In this document: in pieces, positions 9,156 through 17,675 of the stretch
Numbering within the stretch: position 1 is the stretch's first letter
How the letters are laid out: the number at the start of each line of letters is the position of its first letter
The notes under the pieces: generated by a model
Seen by the model: only the letters and a program-made list of their open reading frames with translations
What the model was told of the DNA's origin: nothing
Database searches by the model: none
Assembly: GCA_017303895.1 (NCBI GenBank)
Contig: JAFLBF010000003.1
Span: 1 to 64,000 of the forward strand
DNA length: 64,000 nt
Direction of reading: 5' to 3'
Origin: Bacteroidota bacterium
GTDB lineage: Bacteria > Bacteroidota > Bacteroidia > 2-12-FULL-35-15
Translations under genes and position numbers: made by a program

Positions 9156-10439
9156 TTACAGGTGAAAAAAATACTCTAATCCAACATAACAAATAGCACC
9201 GGCAATATATCCAACAAATGCAAGCCAGGCTATCTTTTTGAGATACCAAATAAAATCAATTTTTTCCATACCCATAGCAGCAACACCTGCTGCAGAACCT
9301 ATGATCAATATGCTTCCACCGGTACCTGCACAATATGCCAAAAATTCCCAGATATACGAGTCCTGAGGGTAGGTGTTCAGGTCGTACATTCCCATAGATG
9401 CAGCCACTAAAGGCACATTGTCCACAATAGCCGATAAAACACCTATTGCCGGAACAATGATATTCAGGTTGCCGATCTTTTCATTCATGTATTCAGCTAA
9501 AGAGGCTAAAACTCCGGTAGATTGAAGAGAAGAGATGGCGATCAAAATTCCTAAAAAGAAAAGGATGCTGGGCATATCAATTTTTCGCAAAGCATGTAAA
9601 ACCGATAGATTGTCCTTGTCTTCATCGTCTTTACTGCTATGGATCAGCTCCGTTACCAACCACAATACACCTAATCCGAATAATACCCCCATAAAAGGAG
9701 GCAAGTGTGTGATGGTTTTAAAAATAGGCACAAATACCAATGCTCCAACACCTAAAAAGAAAACGGTGTTTCTTTCGAATAATGTTGTTGGATTTTTTGA
9801 TGCTTCAACGATCAGTTCCGGTCTTTTGATCTCACCTTTTAATTTGAAACTAAGCATCAGCAATGGAATGATCAAACAAACCAAGCTTGGAATGATCAGT
9901 TTGAGCATAATATTATTAGCACTTACTTGACCGCCAATCCAAAGCATGGTGGTTGTAACGTCACCGATCGGACTCCAGGCACCACCGGCATTGGCTGAAA
10001 TTATAACCATTCCAATAAATAATAGGCGGTCGTTACGGTCAGCAATGAGTTTTCTTAATAAAGATACCATTATAATAGCCGTAGTTAAATTATCAAGTGC
10101 AGCAGATAGAAAAAAAGTAAGGATAGAGATGATCCATAATAATTTTCTTTTATTGTTAGTATTAATCCTGGAGGTGATCACATCAAAACCATCATGCGCA
10201 TCGATCAGCTCTACAATGGTCATTGCTCCCATTAAAAAAAACAGTATGCCCGAGAGTTCACCAATATGCTCCGTAAGTTGCTCGTTAACCAAATGAGCAT
10301 CATTACTCATTACAATATATACAGCCCAGCATAATACACCGGCCAATAAAGCGGTAGCCGATTTATTGATCTTTAGAGGATGCTCAAATGCAATGGCGAT
10401 ATAGCCAAGGATGAATATTGATATAATTATAGTCGTCAT
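9156..10439 (-). CDS. nhaD: Na+/H+ antiporter NhaD family
   Basis: 427 residues, almost all hydrophobic, with about a dozen membrane segments. The NhaD signature is clear: 'ALDNLTTAIIMVSLL', 'ANAGGAWSPIGDVTTTMLW', a second half 'AIVDNVPLVAASMG' and 'GTGGSILIIGSAAGVAAMG'. The family exports sodium (or lithium) in exchange for protons at the inner membrane. Assignment to NhaD rather than other ion-transporter superfamily members rests on the SPIGDVTT and DNVPLVAA blocks. It is divergent from the downstream permease gene, with a 95-bp gap. Confidence 0.9.
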   Translation of the reverse strand: MTTIIISIFILGYIAIAFEHPLKINKSATALLAGVLCWAVYIVMSNDAHLVNEQLTEHIGELSGILFFLMGAMTIVELIDAHDGFDVITSRINTNNKRKLLWIISILTFFLSAALDNLTTAIIMVSLLRKLIADRNDRLLFIGMVIISANAGGAWSPIGDVTTTMLWIGGQVSANNIMLKLIIPSLVCLIIPLLMLSFKLKGEIKRPELIVEASKNPTTLFERNTVFFLGVGALVFVPIFKTITHLPPFMGVLFGLGVLWLVTELIHSSKDDEDKDNLSVLHALRKIDMPSILFFLGILIAISSLQSTGVLASLAEYMNEKIGNLNIIVPAIGVLSAIVDNVPLVAASMGMYDLNTYPQDSYIWEFLAYCAGTGGSILIIGSAAGVAAMGMEKIDFIWYLKKIAWLAFVGYIAGAICYVGLEYFFHL

Positions 10440-10478
10440 AGCTGTTTACTTCGACCGCTAATGTAAGCAAAAAAATTT

Positions 10479-10511
10479 TTTGTGTTTATTCTCAAAACTT
10501 CTATATATTTG
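10479..10511 (+). promoter_or_regulatory. Promoter of the first APC permease gene
   Basis: TTTG (10479-10482), 21 nt, then TATATTTG (10504-10511), matching TTTG/TANNTTTG. The predicted start is near 10518, about 17 nt before the ATG at 10535. Confidence 0.65.
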
Positions 10512-10534
10512 AAACTTACATCAATAATAAAAAT

Positions 10535-12019
10535 ATGTCAGATTTATTCAGGAAAAAGCCGATCAGCATGTTTGAGGCTGATATGAAAAAGAGTGAGTTA
10601 AAACGAATTCTTGGGAAGTGGGGGCTTACTTCACTTGGTATAGGAGCAATCATCGGTGGTGGTATTTTCACTCTAACGGGTATTGCTGCACATGACTATG
10701 CCGGCCCGGCTTTAGCTTTGTCATTTGTAATTGCAGGTATTGGTTGTTTATTCGCATCTTTATGTTATGCTGAATTTGCTTCGGTTTTACCGGTTGAAGG
10801 TTCTGCTTATGCATATGCTTATGGAACTGTTGGTGAATTGTTTGCCTGGTTCATTGGATGGAATTTAATTCTTGAATACATGATGGGTGCTACAACGGTA
10901 GCTGTTGCTTGGAGTGGATATTTTGTTAAGCTATTACACTTGTTTCACATCGATTTCCCGATATGGTTGTGTAATGATATGGTGACAGCTACTGAAAAGT
11001 GTGCGCAGATGGGTTTGCCCGCTCCTGATTGGGCATTTAACTTACCTGCATTTTTGATCACATGGTTGGTAACAATGATCCTTGTAAAAGGGATCAAAGA
11101 AGCTGCAAGTACAAACAATATCATTGTTATCATTAAAATAGCGGTTGTGCTTTTCGTGATCATTGTTGGTGCATTTTATATCAATACGGATAACTGGACA
11201 CCTTTTATACCGGCTGAAGTAACCACAATTGGTGAAGATGGTAAAGAAATCGTAAGCTTTGGTTTTGGCGGTGTATTAACTGCAGCTACCATTGTATTCT
11301 TTGCTTATATTGGTTTTGATGCCGTTTCTACACAAGCAGGTGAAGCAATTAATCCTAAAAAGGATGTGCCTTTTGCAATTGTGGCATCCTTGGTTGTATG
11401 TACCATATTGTACATTTTGGTATCTCTTGTTTTAACAGGAATGGTAAAATACGATCAGTTAGATAAAGCGGCTCCGGTAGCATCGGCATTTTCAGGAATT
11501 GGTTTAAATTGGGCAGTATTTTTAATCACCATTGCCGCTACAGCAGGTTTAACCTCTGTTATGTTAGTTATGATGCTTGGACAAACGCGTATTTTCTTAG
11601 GAATGGCAAAAGATGGTTTGTTGCCAAGAGGAATGTTTGCATCCTTACATCCAAAATTCAAAACACCATACAAAAGTACTTTGTTGATCGGATTGATCAT
11701 TTCTGTAGTAGCTTCTGTAACACCTATTGATAAGGTTTCAGAAATGTGTAGTATGGGTACCCTATTAGCCTTTGCAATGGTATGCGTGGCTGTAATGATT
11801 TTACGTTACAAGCGTCCCGATCTGGAGCGTCCATACAAAACTCCTGCGGTTTATTTAATCGGAACATTGGGTGTGTCTTTCAATTTGTTCTTAATGTATT
11901 TCGTTCGTGCCGAAACGTGGTTCTTCTTTTTAATATGGGGTGGTTTGGGTATTATCGTTTATTTCTTGTACAGTAAACGAAACAGTAATCTTAATAAACT
12001 CGAATCTAAAAACGAATAG
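10535..12019 (+). CDS. APC-family amino-acid permease, cationic amino-acid transporter type
   Basis: 494 residues with about 12-14 membrane segments. The first, 'LTSLGIGAIIGGGIFTLTG', carries the glycine-rich GAIIGGGIF motif that binds the amino-acid backbone in APC transporters. 'AYAYAYGTVGELFAWFIGW' and 'GFDAVSTQAGEAINPKKDVP' are further family blocks. The long N-terminal lead (LFRKKPISMFEADMKKSELKR) is usual in the CAT/YfnA subgroup. The substrate is not determinable from sequence. It is followed by its own terminator and then by a second permease, so the two may be transcribed separately. Confidence 0.9.
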   Translation: MSDLFRKKPISMFEADMKKSELKRILGKWGLTSLGIGAIIGGGIFTLTGIAAHDYAGPALALSFVIAGIGCLFASLCYAEFASVLPVEGSAYAYAYGTVGELFAWFIGWNLILEYMMGATTVAVAWSGYFVKLLHLFHIDFPIWLCNDMVTATEKCAQMGLPAPDWAFNLPAFLITWLVTMILVKGIKEAASTNNIIVIIKIAVVLFVIIVGAFYINTDNWTPFIPAEVTTIGEDGKEIVSFGFGGVLTAATIVFFAYIGFDAVSTQAGEAINPKKDVPFAIVASLVVCTILYILVSLVLTGMVKYDQLDKAAPVASAFSGIGLNWAVFLITIAATAGLTSVMLVMMLGQTRIFLGMAKDGLLPRGMFASLHPKFKTPYKSTLLIGLIISVVASVTPIDKVSEMCSMGTLLAFAMVCVAVMILRYKRPDLERPYKTPAVYLIGTLGVSFNLFLMYFVRAETWFFFLIWGGLGIIVYFLYSKRNSNLNKLESKNE

Positions 12020-12057
12020 AAAAAATAGGAAAGGATGCTCCCTTTCCTATTTTTTTA
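12020..12057 (+). terminator. Rho-independent terminator after the first permease
   Basis: A 15-bp stem (12020-12034 with 12041-12055, core ATAGGAAAGG/CCTTTCCTAT) has a 6-nt loop and ends in a T run. It starts at the base after the stop codon and ends just before the second permease gene. Confidence 0.9.
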
Positions 12058-12070
12058 AGTGTTGGGATTT

Positions 12071-13525
12071 ATGCAAAAAGAAACAACGGAATTAAAGCGT
12101 ACACTCGGACTCATTGATGCAACAAGTATTGTGGCAGGCTCAATGATCGGATCAGGGATCTTTATTGTTACATCACAAATGGCACGTGATGTTGGCTCTG
12201 CCGGCTGGCTGTTGTTTTTGTGGCTACTTACAGGTTTGATCACTGTTTTTGCAGCATTGAGTTATGGTGAGTTGGCGGGAATGATGCCCAATGCAGGTGG
12301 TCAATATGTTTATATCCAACGTGCTTATGGCCGCATGATCTCTTTCCTTTATGGTTGGACCGTTTTTACAGTTATTCAAACCGGTGTGATTGCTGCAGTG
12401 GCGGTTGCTTTTGCAAAATACACTTCTGTTTTTTTTCCTGAACTAAACAACTCTCTTCTATCGATTGGTGAGTCATTTACAGTTACCTATGCACAGCTTA
12501 TAGGAATGCTCAGCATCGTATTTCTTACGATGATCAATAGTAGAGGTGTGCAGAATGGGAAAACTATTCAATTGATATTTACTTCAGCAAAATTGTTTGC
12601 ATTGTTTGCACTTATTGTATTGGGAATTGCTATCGGATTAAAAGGAGATGTGTTGGTTGAAAATTTTAAGAATATGTGGGAGGCTTCTAAAACCACCGTT
12701 AATCCCGATGGAACATTAAGTGTTATCCCGCTTGCCGGTTCAGCATTGCTGGGAGCAATGGGTGCTACGATCATTAATTCTTTATTCTCCAGCGATGCAT
12801 GGAACAATGTCACCTTCATTGCTGCAGAGATCAAAGACCCTAAAAAGAACATTCCAAGAAGTCTGTTCCTAGGAACATTGATCGTTACCATCATTTATAT
12901 TTTAGCCAACATTGCTTATTTATCGTTGCTGCCATTAAAAGGTAATCCAGCTGGAACGGATGCTTTTTCTCAGGGGATCATGTTCCCAAGCAATGATAGG
13001 GTAGGCGCTGCTGCAGCTTCGATGATCTTTGGTGATCCTGCTGTAGTTATGATGGCAGCATTGATCATGATCTCTACATTTGGTTGCAATAATGGATTGA
13101 TATTAGCAGGTGCACGCCTTTTTTATGCGATGGCAAAGGATGGTCTGTTCTTTAAAAAAGCGGCTATATTAAATGAAAAACAGGTGCCTTCAAAAGCATT
13201 ATGGTTGCAGTGTATCTGGGCTTGTGTGCTTTGTTTGTCGGGCAAATATGGCGATCTATTAACCTATGCCACTTTTGCATCCTTATTGTTTTATATCCTT
13301 ACCATTGCCGGCATCTTTGTATTGAGAAAAAAAGAACCTGATGCGGAGCGCCCTTACAAAGCATTTGGATATCCAGTTGTTCCCGCTTTGTATATTCTAA
13401 TTACATCAGCCATTTGTATCGACTTATTGATCTATGATACCAAGAATACAGGACTTGGGCTGGTCATCGTTCTCCTGGGAATTCCTTTTTATTATCTGAC
13501 TCAAAAAAAGGGATCAACAAACTAA
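12071..13525 (+). CDS. APC-family amino-acid permease
   Basis: 484 residues from ATG 12071 (MQKETTELKRTLG). A GTG at 12059 is in frame but sits at the end of the upstream terminator, so the ATG is preferred. There are about 12 membrane segments. The first helix contains 'SIVAGSMIGSGIFIV', the substrate-binding GSGIF motif. 'GGQYVYIQRAYGRMISFLYGW' and 'AEIKDPKKNIPRSLFLG' resemble the L-type/YfnA exchangers. It is not a recent duplicate of the preceding permease: GAIIGGGIF is replaced by GSMIGSGIF and the N-terminal lead is short. Substrate unknown. Confidence 0.9.
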   Translation: MQKETTELKRTLGLIDATSIVAGSMIGSGIFIVTSQMARDVGSAGWLLFLWLLTGLITVFAALSYGELAGMMPNAGGQYVYIQRAYGRMISFLYGWTVFTVIQTGVIAAVAVAFAKYTSVFFPELNNSLLSIGESFTVTYAQLIGMLSIVFLTMINSRGVQNGKTIQLIFTSAKLFALFALIVLGIAIGLKGDVLVENFKNMWEASKTTVNPDGTLSVIPLAGSALLGAMGATIINSLFSSDAWNNVTFIAAEIKDPKKNIPRSLFLGTLIVTIIYILANIAYLSLLPLKGNPAGTDAFSQGIMFPSNDRVGAAAASMIFGDPAVVMMAALIMISTFGCNNGLILAGARLFYAMAKDGLFFKKAAILNEKQVPSKALWLQCIWACVLCLSGKYGDLLTYATFASLLFYILTIAGIFVLRKKEPDAERPYKAFGYPVVPALYILITSAICIDLLIYDTKNTGLGLVIVLLGIPFYYLTQKKGSTN

Positions 13526-13533
13526 ACATCATT

Positions 13534-13600
13534 TTACTACTCCAAATTATTACTACTCCAAACAATGAGCATCAGGCATTAGAAACTGATGACAGTAGTA
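13534..13600 (+). repeat. Short direct repeats with nested hairpin
   Basis: TTACTACTCCAAA occurs twice (13534-13546 and 13550-13562). TACTACT of either copy can pair with AGTAGTA at 13594-13600, around an inner 6-bp stem CATCAG/CTGATG (13570-13575 with 13586-13591). It could be a weak terminator or processing structure after the permease gene. Confidence 0.45.
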
Positions 13601-13620
13601 TTAATTAATTAGTAATATGT

Positions 13621-14550
13621 ATGAAAAAAATTGTTCGCGATTTTCTCACGTTCAACAAAAGAGAGCGCAACGGAGTGTTCGTTCTTGTATCCATTATCAC
13701 GGTTCTGGTATTGTATTTAAATGTTTCGGGAGGTTTTGTTAAAAATGAGCCGGCCGACTTTTCTGATTTTGATGAAAAAGTAAAAAAGCTGGACGCTTTA
13801 AAAGTAAAAGCGACTCATTCTACTTCGAAGCAAACAAGTGAAGCTTCTTCTACAACTGTTGTATCCCTTGATGCCGAGCGCTTTGAGTTTGACCCCAATA
13901 CATTAGCGGAGAAAGATTGGAAACGGTTAGGGCTGCCGGATAAATTGATACAGACCATTCAGCGTTTCCTGTCGAAGGGTGGTCGTTTTCATAAAAAAGA
14001 AGACCTCAAAAAAATATACGGCATGAAGCAGGAATTGTATTCTTCCCTAGAAGCCTATGTTTCCATTGAAAAAGAGATAAGTCCTTCCGAATCCACACCT
14101 TCTCCTGCTATTTTTAAAGAAGGGAAAGTGGAGAAGGATCGACCAAGTTCTAAAAGAATCATTGATTTGAATACGGCAGACTCTGCTTTATTGACAAGCA
14201 TTAAAGGTATTGGACCATTCTATGCAAAGAATATTATTAAGCATCGTAATGCCTTGGGTGGTTTTGTTTCCAAAGAGCAGTTGATGGAAATATGGAAACT
14301 GGATGAAGAAAAATATGCTGCCATTCAGCAGTATGTGTTTGTTGATCTTTCAAAAGTAAAAAAGATCAATGTCAATACTTGTGAAGCCAAAGATCTGAAG
14401 TCGCCTTATATCAATTGGAATATGGCCAATGCTATTGTTAATTACCGTAAACATCATGGTAAATATAAAACGCTCGAAGAAATCAAACAAACAGATTTGG
14501 TAGATGAAGAAACATACCGTAAAATTGTACCTTATTTGACCGTTGAATAA
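13621..14550 (+). CDS. Helix-hairpin-helix (ComEA-like) protein
   Basis: 309 residues. A membrane segment near residues 20-38 follows the N-terminal 'RDFLTFNKRERNG', common to Bacteroidota HhH proteins. Three HhH segments follow: 'FDPNTLAEKDWKRLGLPDKLIQTI' (about 90-140), 'IDLNTADSALLTSIKGIGPFYAKNI' (about 180-225) and 'INVNTCEAKDLKSPYINW' (about 255-305). HhH motifs bind the DNA backbone without sequence specificity; ComEA uses one in DNA uptake. No other competence gene is nearby, so a DNA-uptake role is only a possibility. It is followed at a distance of 48 bp by apt. Confidence 0.8.
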   Translation: MKKIVRDFLTFNKRERNGVFVLVSIITVLVLYLNVSGGFVKNEPADFSDFDEKVKKLDALKVKATHSTSKQTSEASSTTVVSLDAERFEFDPNTLAEKDWKRLGLPDKLIQTIQRFLSKGGRFHKKEDLKKIYGMKQELYSSLEAYVSIEKEISPSESTPSPAIFKEGKVEKDRPSSKRIIDLNTADSALLTSIKGIGPFYAKNIIKHRNALGGFVSKEQLMEIWKLDEEKYAAIQQYVFVDLSKVKKINVNTCEAKDLKSPYINWNMANAIVNYRKHHGKYKTLEEIKQTDLVDEETYRKIVPYLTVE

Positions 14551-14598
14551 TTGCAGTTAATTATGCATGGTAAAACAGCTGGTCATAAAAAACAAGGT

Positions 14599-15126
14599 AT
14601 GTTAGAAAATAAAATTCGCTCTGTAATTCGTGATGTGGCTGATTTTCCGAAGCCCGGAATATTATTCAAGGATATAACACCCATCCTGCATCATCAGGAG
14701 CTGTGTACTGAGATCGTTGCCGATCTGGCACAAAAATTTTCAAGTAAAAATATAGATGCTATTGTAGGAGTTGAGAGTAGAGGCTTTTTGTTTGGTTTTG
14801 CATTAGCGAACAAAATGAATATTCCATTTGTTTTAGTCCGTAAATCAGGGAAATTGCCTTATAAGACCATTTCTTATGAATATGATCTGGAATATGGCAG
14901 TGCGAAAGTAGAGATGCAGGTCAATGATATTAAAAAAGGCTGGAATGTCTTGATCCATGATGATCTATTAGCTACGGGAGGAACTGCCGAAGCTGCAGCA
15001 GAACTGGTTAAAATGCAGGAAGGCAATGTGGCCGGCTTTGCATTTATTGTGGAACTCGACTTTTTAAAGGGTAAAGAACGCTTAACACGTTATACAAATG
15101 AGATCGTCAGTTTGGTGAATTATTAG
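14599..15126 (+). CDS. apt: Adenine phosphoribosyltransferase
   Basis: 175 residues from ATG 14599 (MLENKIRSVIRDVADFPKPG), the usual length and start for Apt. Upstream in-frame TTG 14551 and ATG 14563 would add an unconserved tail. The signature PKPGILFKDITP (hood region) and the PRPP-binding loop 'VLIHDDLLATGGTAEAA' are intact. 'GVESRGFLFGFALA' is the other conserved block. The enzyme makes AMP from adenine and phosphoribosyl diphosphate in purine salvage and is cytoplasmic. Confidence 0.93.
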   Translation: MLENKIRSVIRDVADFPKPGILFKDITPILHHQELCTEIVADLAQKFSSKNIDAIVGVESRGFLFGFALANKMNIPFVLVRKSGKLPYKTISYEYDLEYGSAKVEMQVNDIKKGWNVLIHDDLLATGGTAEAAAELVKMQEGNVAGFAFIVELDFLKGKERLTRYTNEIVSLVNY

Positions 15127-15211
15127 CCATCTGATATTTATGGCCGAACAAATCAATAGTTTTAGAATAAAAATTATATTTTTGTCGGCTCAAATTTAAA
15201 ACTACTTAAAA

Positions 15212-16351
15212 ATGGATTTTAGTTTAAATGAAAATCAGCTGATGATTGCTGATATGATCAAGAAGTTTGGTGATGATAATATCCGTCCAAGATTGATGGA
15301 GTGGGATGAGTCGCAAGAATTCCCTGTAGAGGTGTTCAAGAAATTGGGCGAACTTGGATTGATGGGTGTTTTGGTGCCTCAGGAATACGGTGGATCCGGA
15401 TTTACATATACAGAATATGTTACTGCAATTGTTGAATTAGCAAAGATTTGTGGATCAATTGGCTTGTCAATGGCTGCTCATAACTCATTATGCACTGGTC
15501 ATATTTTGGCTTTTGGGAATGAAGAACAAAAGAAAAAATATCTTCCAAAACTGGCTACTGCAGAGTGGATCGGTGCTTGGGGACTAACAGAAACTGGTAC
15601 AGGTTCTGATGCAGGAGGAATGCATACAACTGCTGTGAAAGATGGTGATTATTATGTGATCAATGGATCAAAGAACTTTATTACACATGCCATTACAGGT
15701 AATGTAGCGGTTGTAATTGTTCGTACAGGAAACAAAGGTGATTCTCACGGAATGAGTGCTTTCATCATTGAAAAAGGAACTCCTGGATTCAAATCCGGTA
15801 AGAAAGAAAATAAATTAGGGATGCGTGCTTCTGAAACAGCAGAATTGATCTTTGATAACTGCCGTGTTCACAAAGACCAAATGTTAGGTAAAGAAGGTGA
15901 AGGTTTTATTCAGGCAATGAAGGTGTTGGATGGTGGCCGTATCTCTATTGCTGCATTATCCGTGGGTATTGCAAAAGGAGCGTATGAGTCGGCTATCAAA
16001 TATTCGAAAGAGCGTGAGCAGTTCGGAAAGCCAATTTCTCAGTTTCAAGCGATCGGTTTCAAATTAGCAGATATGGCTACGGAGATCGAAGCTGCGGAAT
16101 TATTGACTTTCCTGGCTGCCGATAGAAAGAATAAGGGATTAAAGATGACCAAAGAAGGTGCTTTCGCGAAGTATTATGCTTCGGAAGTAGCGGTAAGAGT
16201 ATCCAATGATGCGGTACAGATCTTCGGAGGATATGGATATACCAAAGATTTCCCGGCAGAGAAGTATTACAGAGACAGTAAGCTTTGTACGATCGGAGAA
16301 GGAACTTCCGAGATCCAAAAATTGGTTATTTCAAGAGAGATCTTAAAATAA
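15212..16351 (+). CDS. Acyl-CoA dehydrogenase, short-chain type
   Basis: 379 residues, the normal length. The N-terminal helical domain, the FAD-binding middle (WGLTETGTGSDAGGM, and YVINGSKNFITHA) and the C-terminal helices (REQFGKPISQFQAIGFKLADMA) are all intact. The likely catalytic base is Glu363 in 'CTIGEGTSEIQ', the position used by short-chain/butyryl-CoA dehydrogenases. The enzyme oxidises acyl-CoA to 2-enoyl-CoA and passes electrons to ETF. Short-chain or branched substrates are plausible, but the exact one is not readable from the sequence. Confidence 0.92.
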   Translation: MDFSLNENQLMIADMIKKFGDDNIRPRLMEWDESQEFPVEVFKKLGELGLMGVLVPQEYGGSGFTYTEYVTAIVELAKICGSIGLSMAAHNSLCTGHILAFGNEEQKKKYLPKLATAEWIGAWGLTETGTGSDAGGMHTTAVKDGDYYVINGSKNFITHAITGNVAVVIVRTGNKGDSHGMSAFIIEKGTPGFKSGKKENKLGMRASETAELIFDNCRVHKDQMLGKEGEGFIQAMKVLDGGRISIAALSVGIAKGAYESAIKYSKEREQFGKPISQFQAIGFKLADMATEIEAAELLTFLAADRKNKGLKMTKEGAFAKYYASEVAVRVSNDAVQIFGGYGYTKDFPAEKYYRDSKLCTIGEGTSEIQKLVISREILK

Positions 16352-16353
16352 AT

Positions 16354-16384
16354 TTTGCAGATAAAATAGAAAATTATACATTTG
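16354..16384 (+). promoter_or_regulatory. Promoter of rpsU
   Basis: TTTG (16354-16357), 19 nt, then TACATTTG (16377-16384): an exact TTTG/TANNTTTG match. The predicted start is near 16391, giving a leader of about 72 nt with a hairpin and a short open frame. Confidence 0.75.
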
Positions 16385-16403
16385 CAACCCATTTTGAAAA
16401 GAA

Positions 16404-16442
16404 ATGAACAGTTGTCGGTTGACAATTGTAGTTAAAAAGTAA
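16404..16442 (+). other. rpsU leader: 12-codon upstream ORF and hairpin
   Basis: An ATG at 16404 opens a 12-codon frame (MNSCRLTIVVKK, stop at 16440-16442) 20 nt before rpsU. It overlaps an 8-bp stem CAGTTGTC/GACAATTG (16409-16416 with 16421-16428, one G-U pair, loop GGTT). It could be a leader peptide or a protein-binding site for autoregulation by bS21, or chance. Confidence 0.4.
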
Positions 16443-16462
16443 AATATTAAACACAAAATAAA

Positions 16463-16660
16463 ATGTTAATAGTACAAGTTAAAGAAGGCGAATCTATTGA
16501 GAAAGCGCTAAAGAAATACAAAAAGAAATTTGAAAAAACAGGTGTTGTAAAAGAGTTGCGTGAGCGTCAAAAATTCACAAAGCCATCTGTTGTTATGCGC
16601 GAGAAAAAGATCAAAGCTATCTACAAGCAAAAATTACAACAAGGAATAGAAGAAGCATAA
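16463..16660 (+). CDS. rpsU: 30S ribosomal protein bS21
   Basis: 65 residues, typical of bS21, with 'MLIVQVKEGESIEKALKKYKKKFEKTG' start and a basic C-terminus. bS21 sits at the 3' end of 16S rRNA on the small-subunit platform. In Bacteroidota it helps to hide the anti-Shine-Dalgarno sequence (known from Flavobacterium johnsoniae). The gene has a consensus promoter, no Shine-Dalgarno site, a structured leader and a strong terminator-like hairpin after it. It opens the xerC-hpf-tRNA-tuf neighbourhood that is common in this phylum. Confidence 0.95.
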   Translation: MLIVQVKEGESIEKALKKYKKKFEKTGVVKELRERQKFTKPSVVMREKKIKAIYKQKLQQGIEEA

Positions 16661-16683
16661 TCGCTTTTTTAGAATATTTTAAC

Positions 16684-16756
16684 AAGGAAAAATTTACTGT
16701 AGCTATAACTTTTTAAAGTTATTTGCGTTCAACACAGTAGATTTTTCCTTTTTTTT
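16684..16756 (+). terminator. Terminator or attenuator between rpsU and xerC
   Basis: A 17-bp stem (16684-16700 with 16734-16750; one G-U pair) encloses a second perfect 8-bp stem (16705-16712 with 16715-16722) and is followed by a run of eight T. The U tract ends exactly at the xerC ATG (16757). It should stop most rpsU transcripts; readthrough would supply xerC and hpf. Confidence 0.85.
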
Positions 16757-17641
16757 ATGACCATTGATAGCTGCCGGGATAGATTTTTAGAGTATCTGCA
16801 ATTTGAAAAGCGTTTTTCTTCTCATACGCTTGTGGCCTATCAAAACGATATTGAACAGCTTTCCGTTTACTTAAACAGTATGTATCAGATCACCTCTATT
16901 GAAGAGGTGAATCATACACTCATCCGCTCTTGGATAGTGGATATGATGGATCAGGGTATCTCTCCTAGGTCAGTTAATCGCAAGATTACTTCTTTAAAAA
17001 CATTCTACAAATTTTTGTTGCGTCAGAAATGGGTGCATGAAAACCCGATGCTCAAGATCCAGTCGCCCAAAACATCGAAGCGATTACCTGTTTTCGTAGA
17101 AAAAGAAAAAATGGATGTATTGCTCGATCATGTTGCTTTTGGCGCAGATCAGAAAGGCTTAAGAGATAAATTGATCATTGAGCTGTTCTATTCAACCGGA
17201 ATGCGACTTTCGGAACTGATCCAGTTGAAAGAAAAAGATGTGGATCTGTACGCCAATCAGTTAAAAGTATTGGGAAAAAGGAATAAAGAGCGATTGATCC
17301 CTATTACAAACGAGTTGAAAAAGCTGTTGCAACAATATGTGAAGGAACGTCCTGCTACAGAAGAAGAGGTGCTGTTGTTGAGCGATAAAGGAAAAAAAAT
17401 ATCCGAAAAGTTTGTTTATAATTTGGTGAAAGCGTACCTTTCACAAGTAACAACAATCGATAAGAAGAGTCCGCATGTATTGCGACATACATTTGCAACA
17501 CACATGCTGAATAATGGAGCCGATCTGAATGCGATCAAGGAATTGTTGGGTCACGCAAACCTTTCGGCAACGCAGGTTTACACACATAATACAGTAGAAA
17601 AATTAAAGAATGTGCATAAACAGGCACATCCCAAAGCATAA
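16757..17641 (+). CDS. xerC: Tyrosine recombinase XerC family
   Basis: 294 residues. An N-terminal SAM-like core-binding domain (1-90) precedes the catalytic domain. Active-site residues are in place: Arg150 (TGMRLSEL), His240 and Arg243 (PHVLRHTFATHML), His266 (LLGHANLS) and nucleophile Tyr275 (QVYTH). Length and context between rpsU and hpf fit the housekeeping chromosome-dimer recombinase rather than a phage integrase. XerC works with XerD at dif; no dif site was found here. XerC versus XerD naming is by context. The start codon follows the U tract of the rpsU terminator directly, so its translation signals are unusual. Confidence 0.85.
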   Translation: MTIDSCRDRFLEYLQFEKRFSSHTLVAYQNDIEQLSVYLNSMYQITSIEEVNHTLIRSWIVDMMDQGISPRSVNRKITSLKTFYKFLLRQKWVHENPMLKIQSPKTSKRLPVFVEKEKMDVLLDHVAFGADQKGLRDKLIIELFYSTGMRLSELIQLKEKDVDLYANQLKVLGKRNKERLIPITNELKKLLQQYVKERPATEEEVLLLSDKGKKISEKFVYNLVKAYLSQVTTIDKKSPHVLRHTFATHMLNNGADLNAIKELLGHANLSATQVYTHNTVEKLKNVHKQAHPKA

Positions 17642-17661
17642 AATAATTTTAACTAAAAAAC

Positions 17662-17667
17662 AGGAGG
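17662..17667 (+). promoter_or_regulatory. Strong Shine-Dalgarno site of hpf
   Basis: AGGAGG, 8 nt before the ATG at 17676. It is the clearest such site in the window; nearly all other genes here, including rpsU, tuf and the ribosomal proteins, lack one, as usual in Bacteroidota. Confidence 0.75.
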
Positions 17668-17675
17668 ACTAGATT

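Noticed and set aside
13621-14550. HhH protein as ComEA and part of a DNA-uptake system
   Set aside because: Three HhH segments and an inner-membrane anchor fit loosely, but no comEC, comF or pilus gene is present in the window.
16757-17641. Tyrosine recombinase as integrase of a mobile element
   Set aside because: The context rpsU-recombinase-hpf-tRNA-tuf is a conserved housekeeping order, and there are no direct repeats of the tRNAs or cargo genes beside it.
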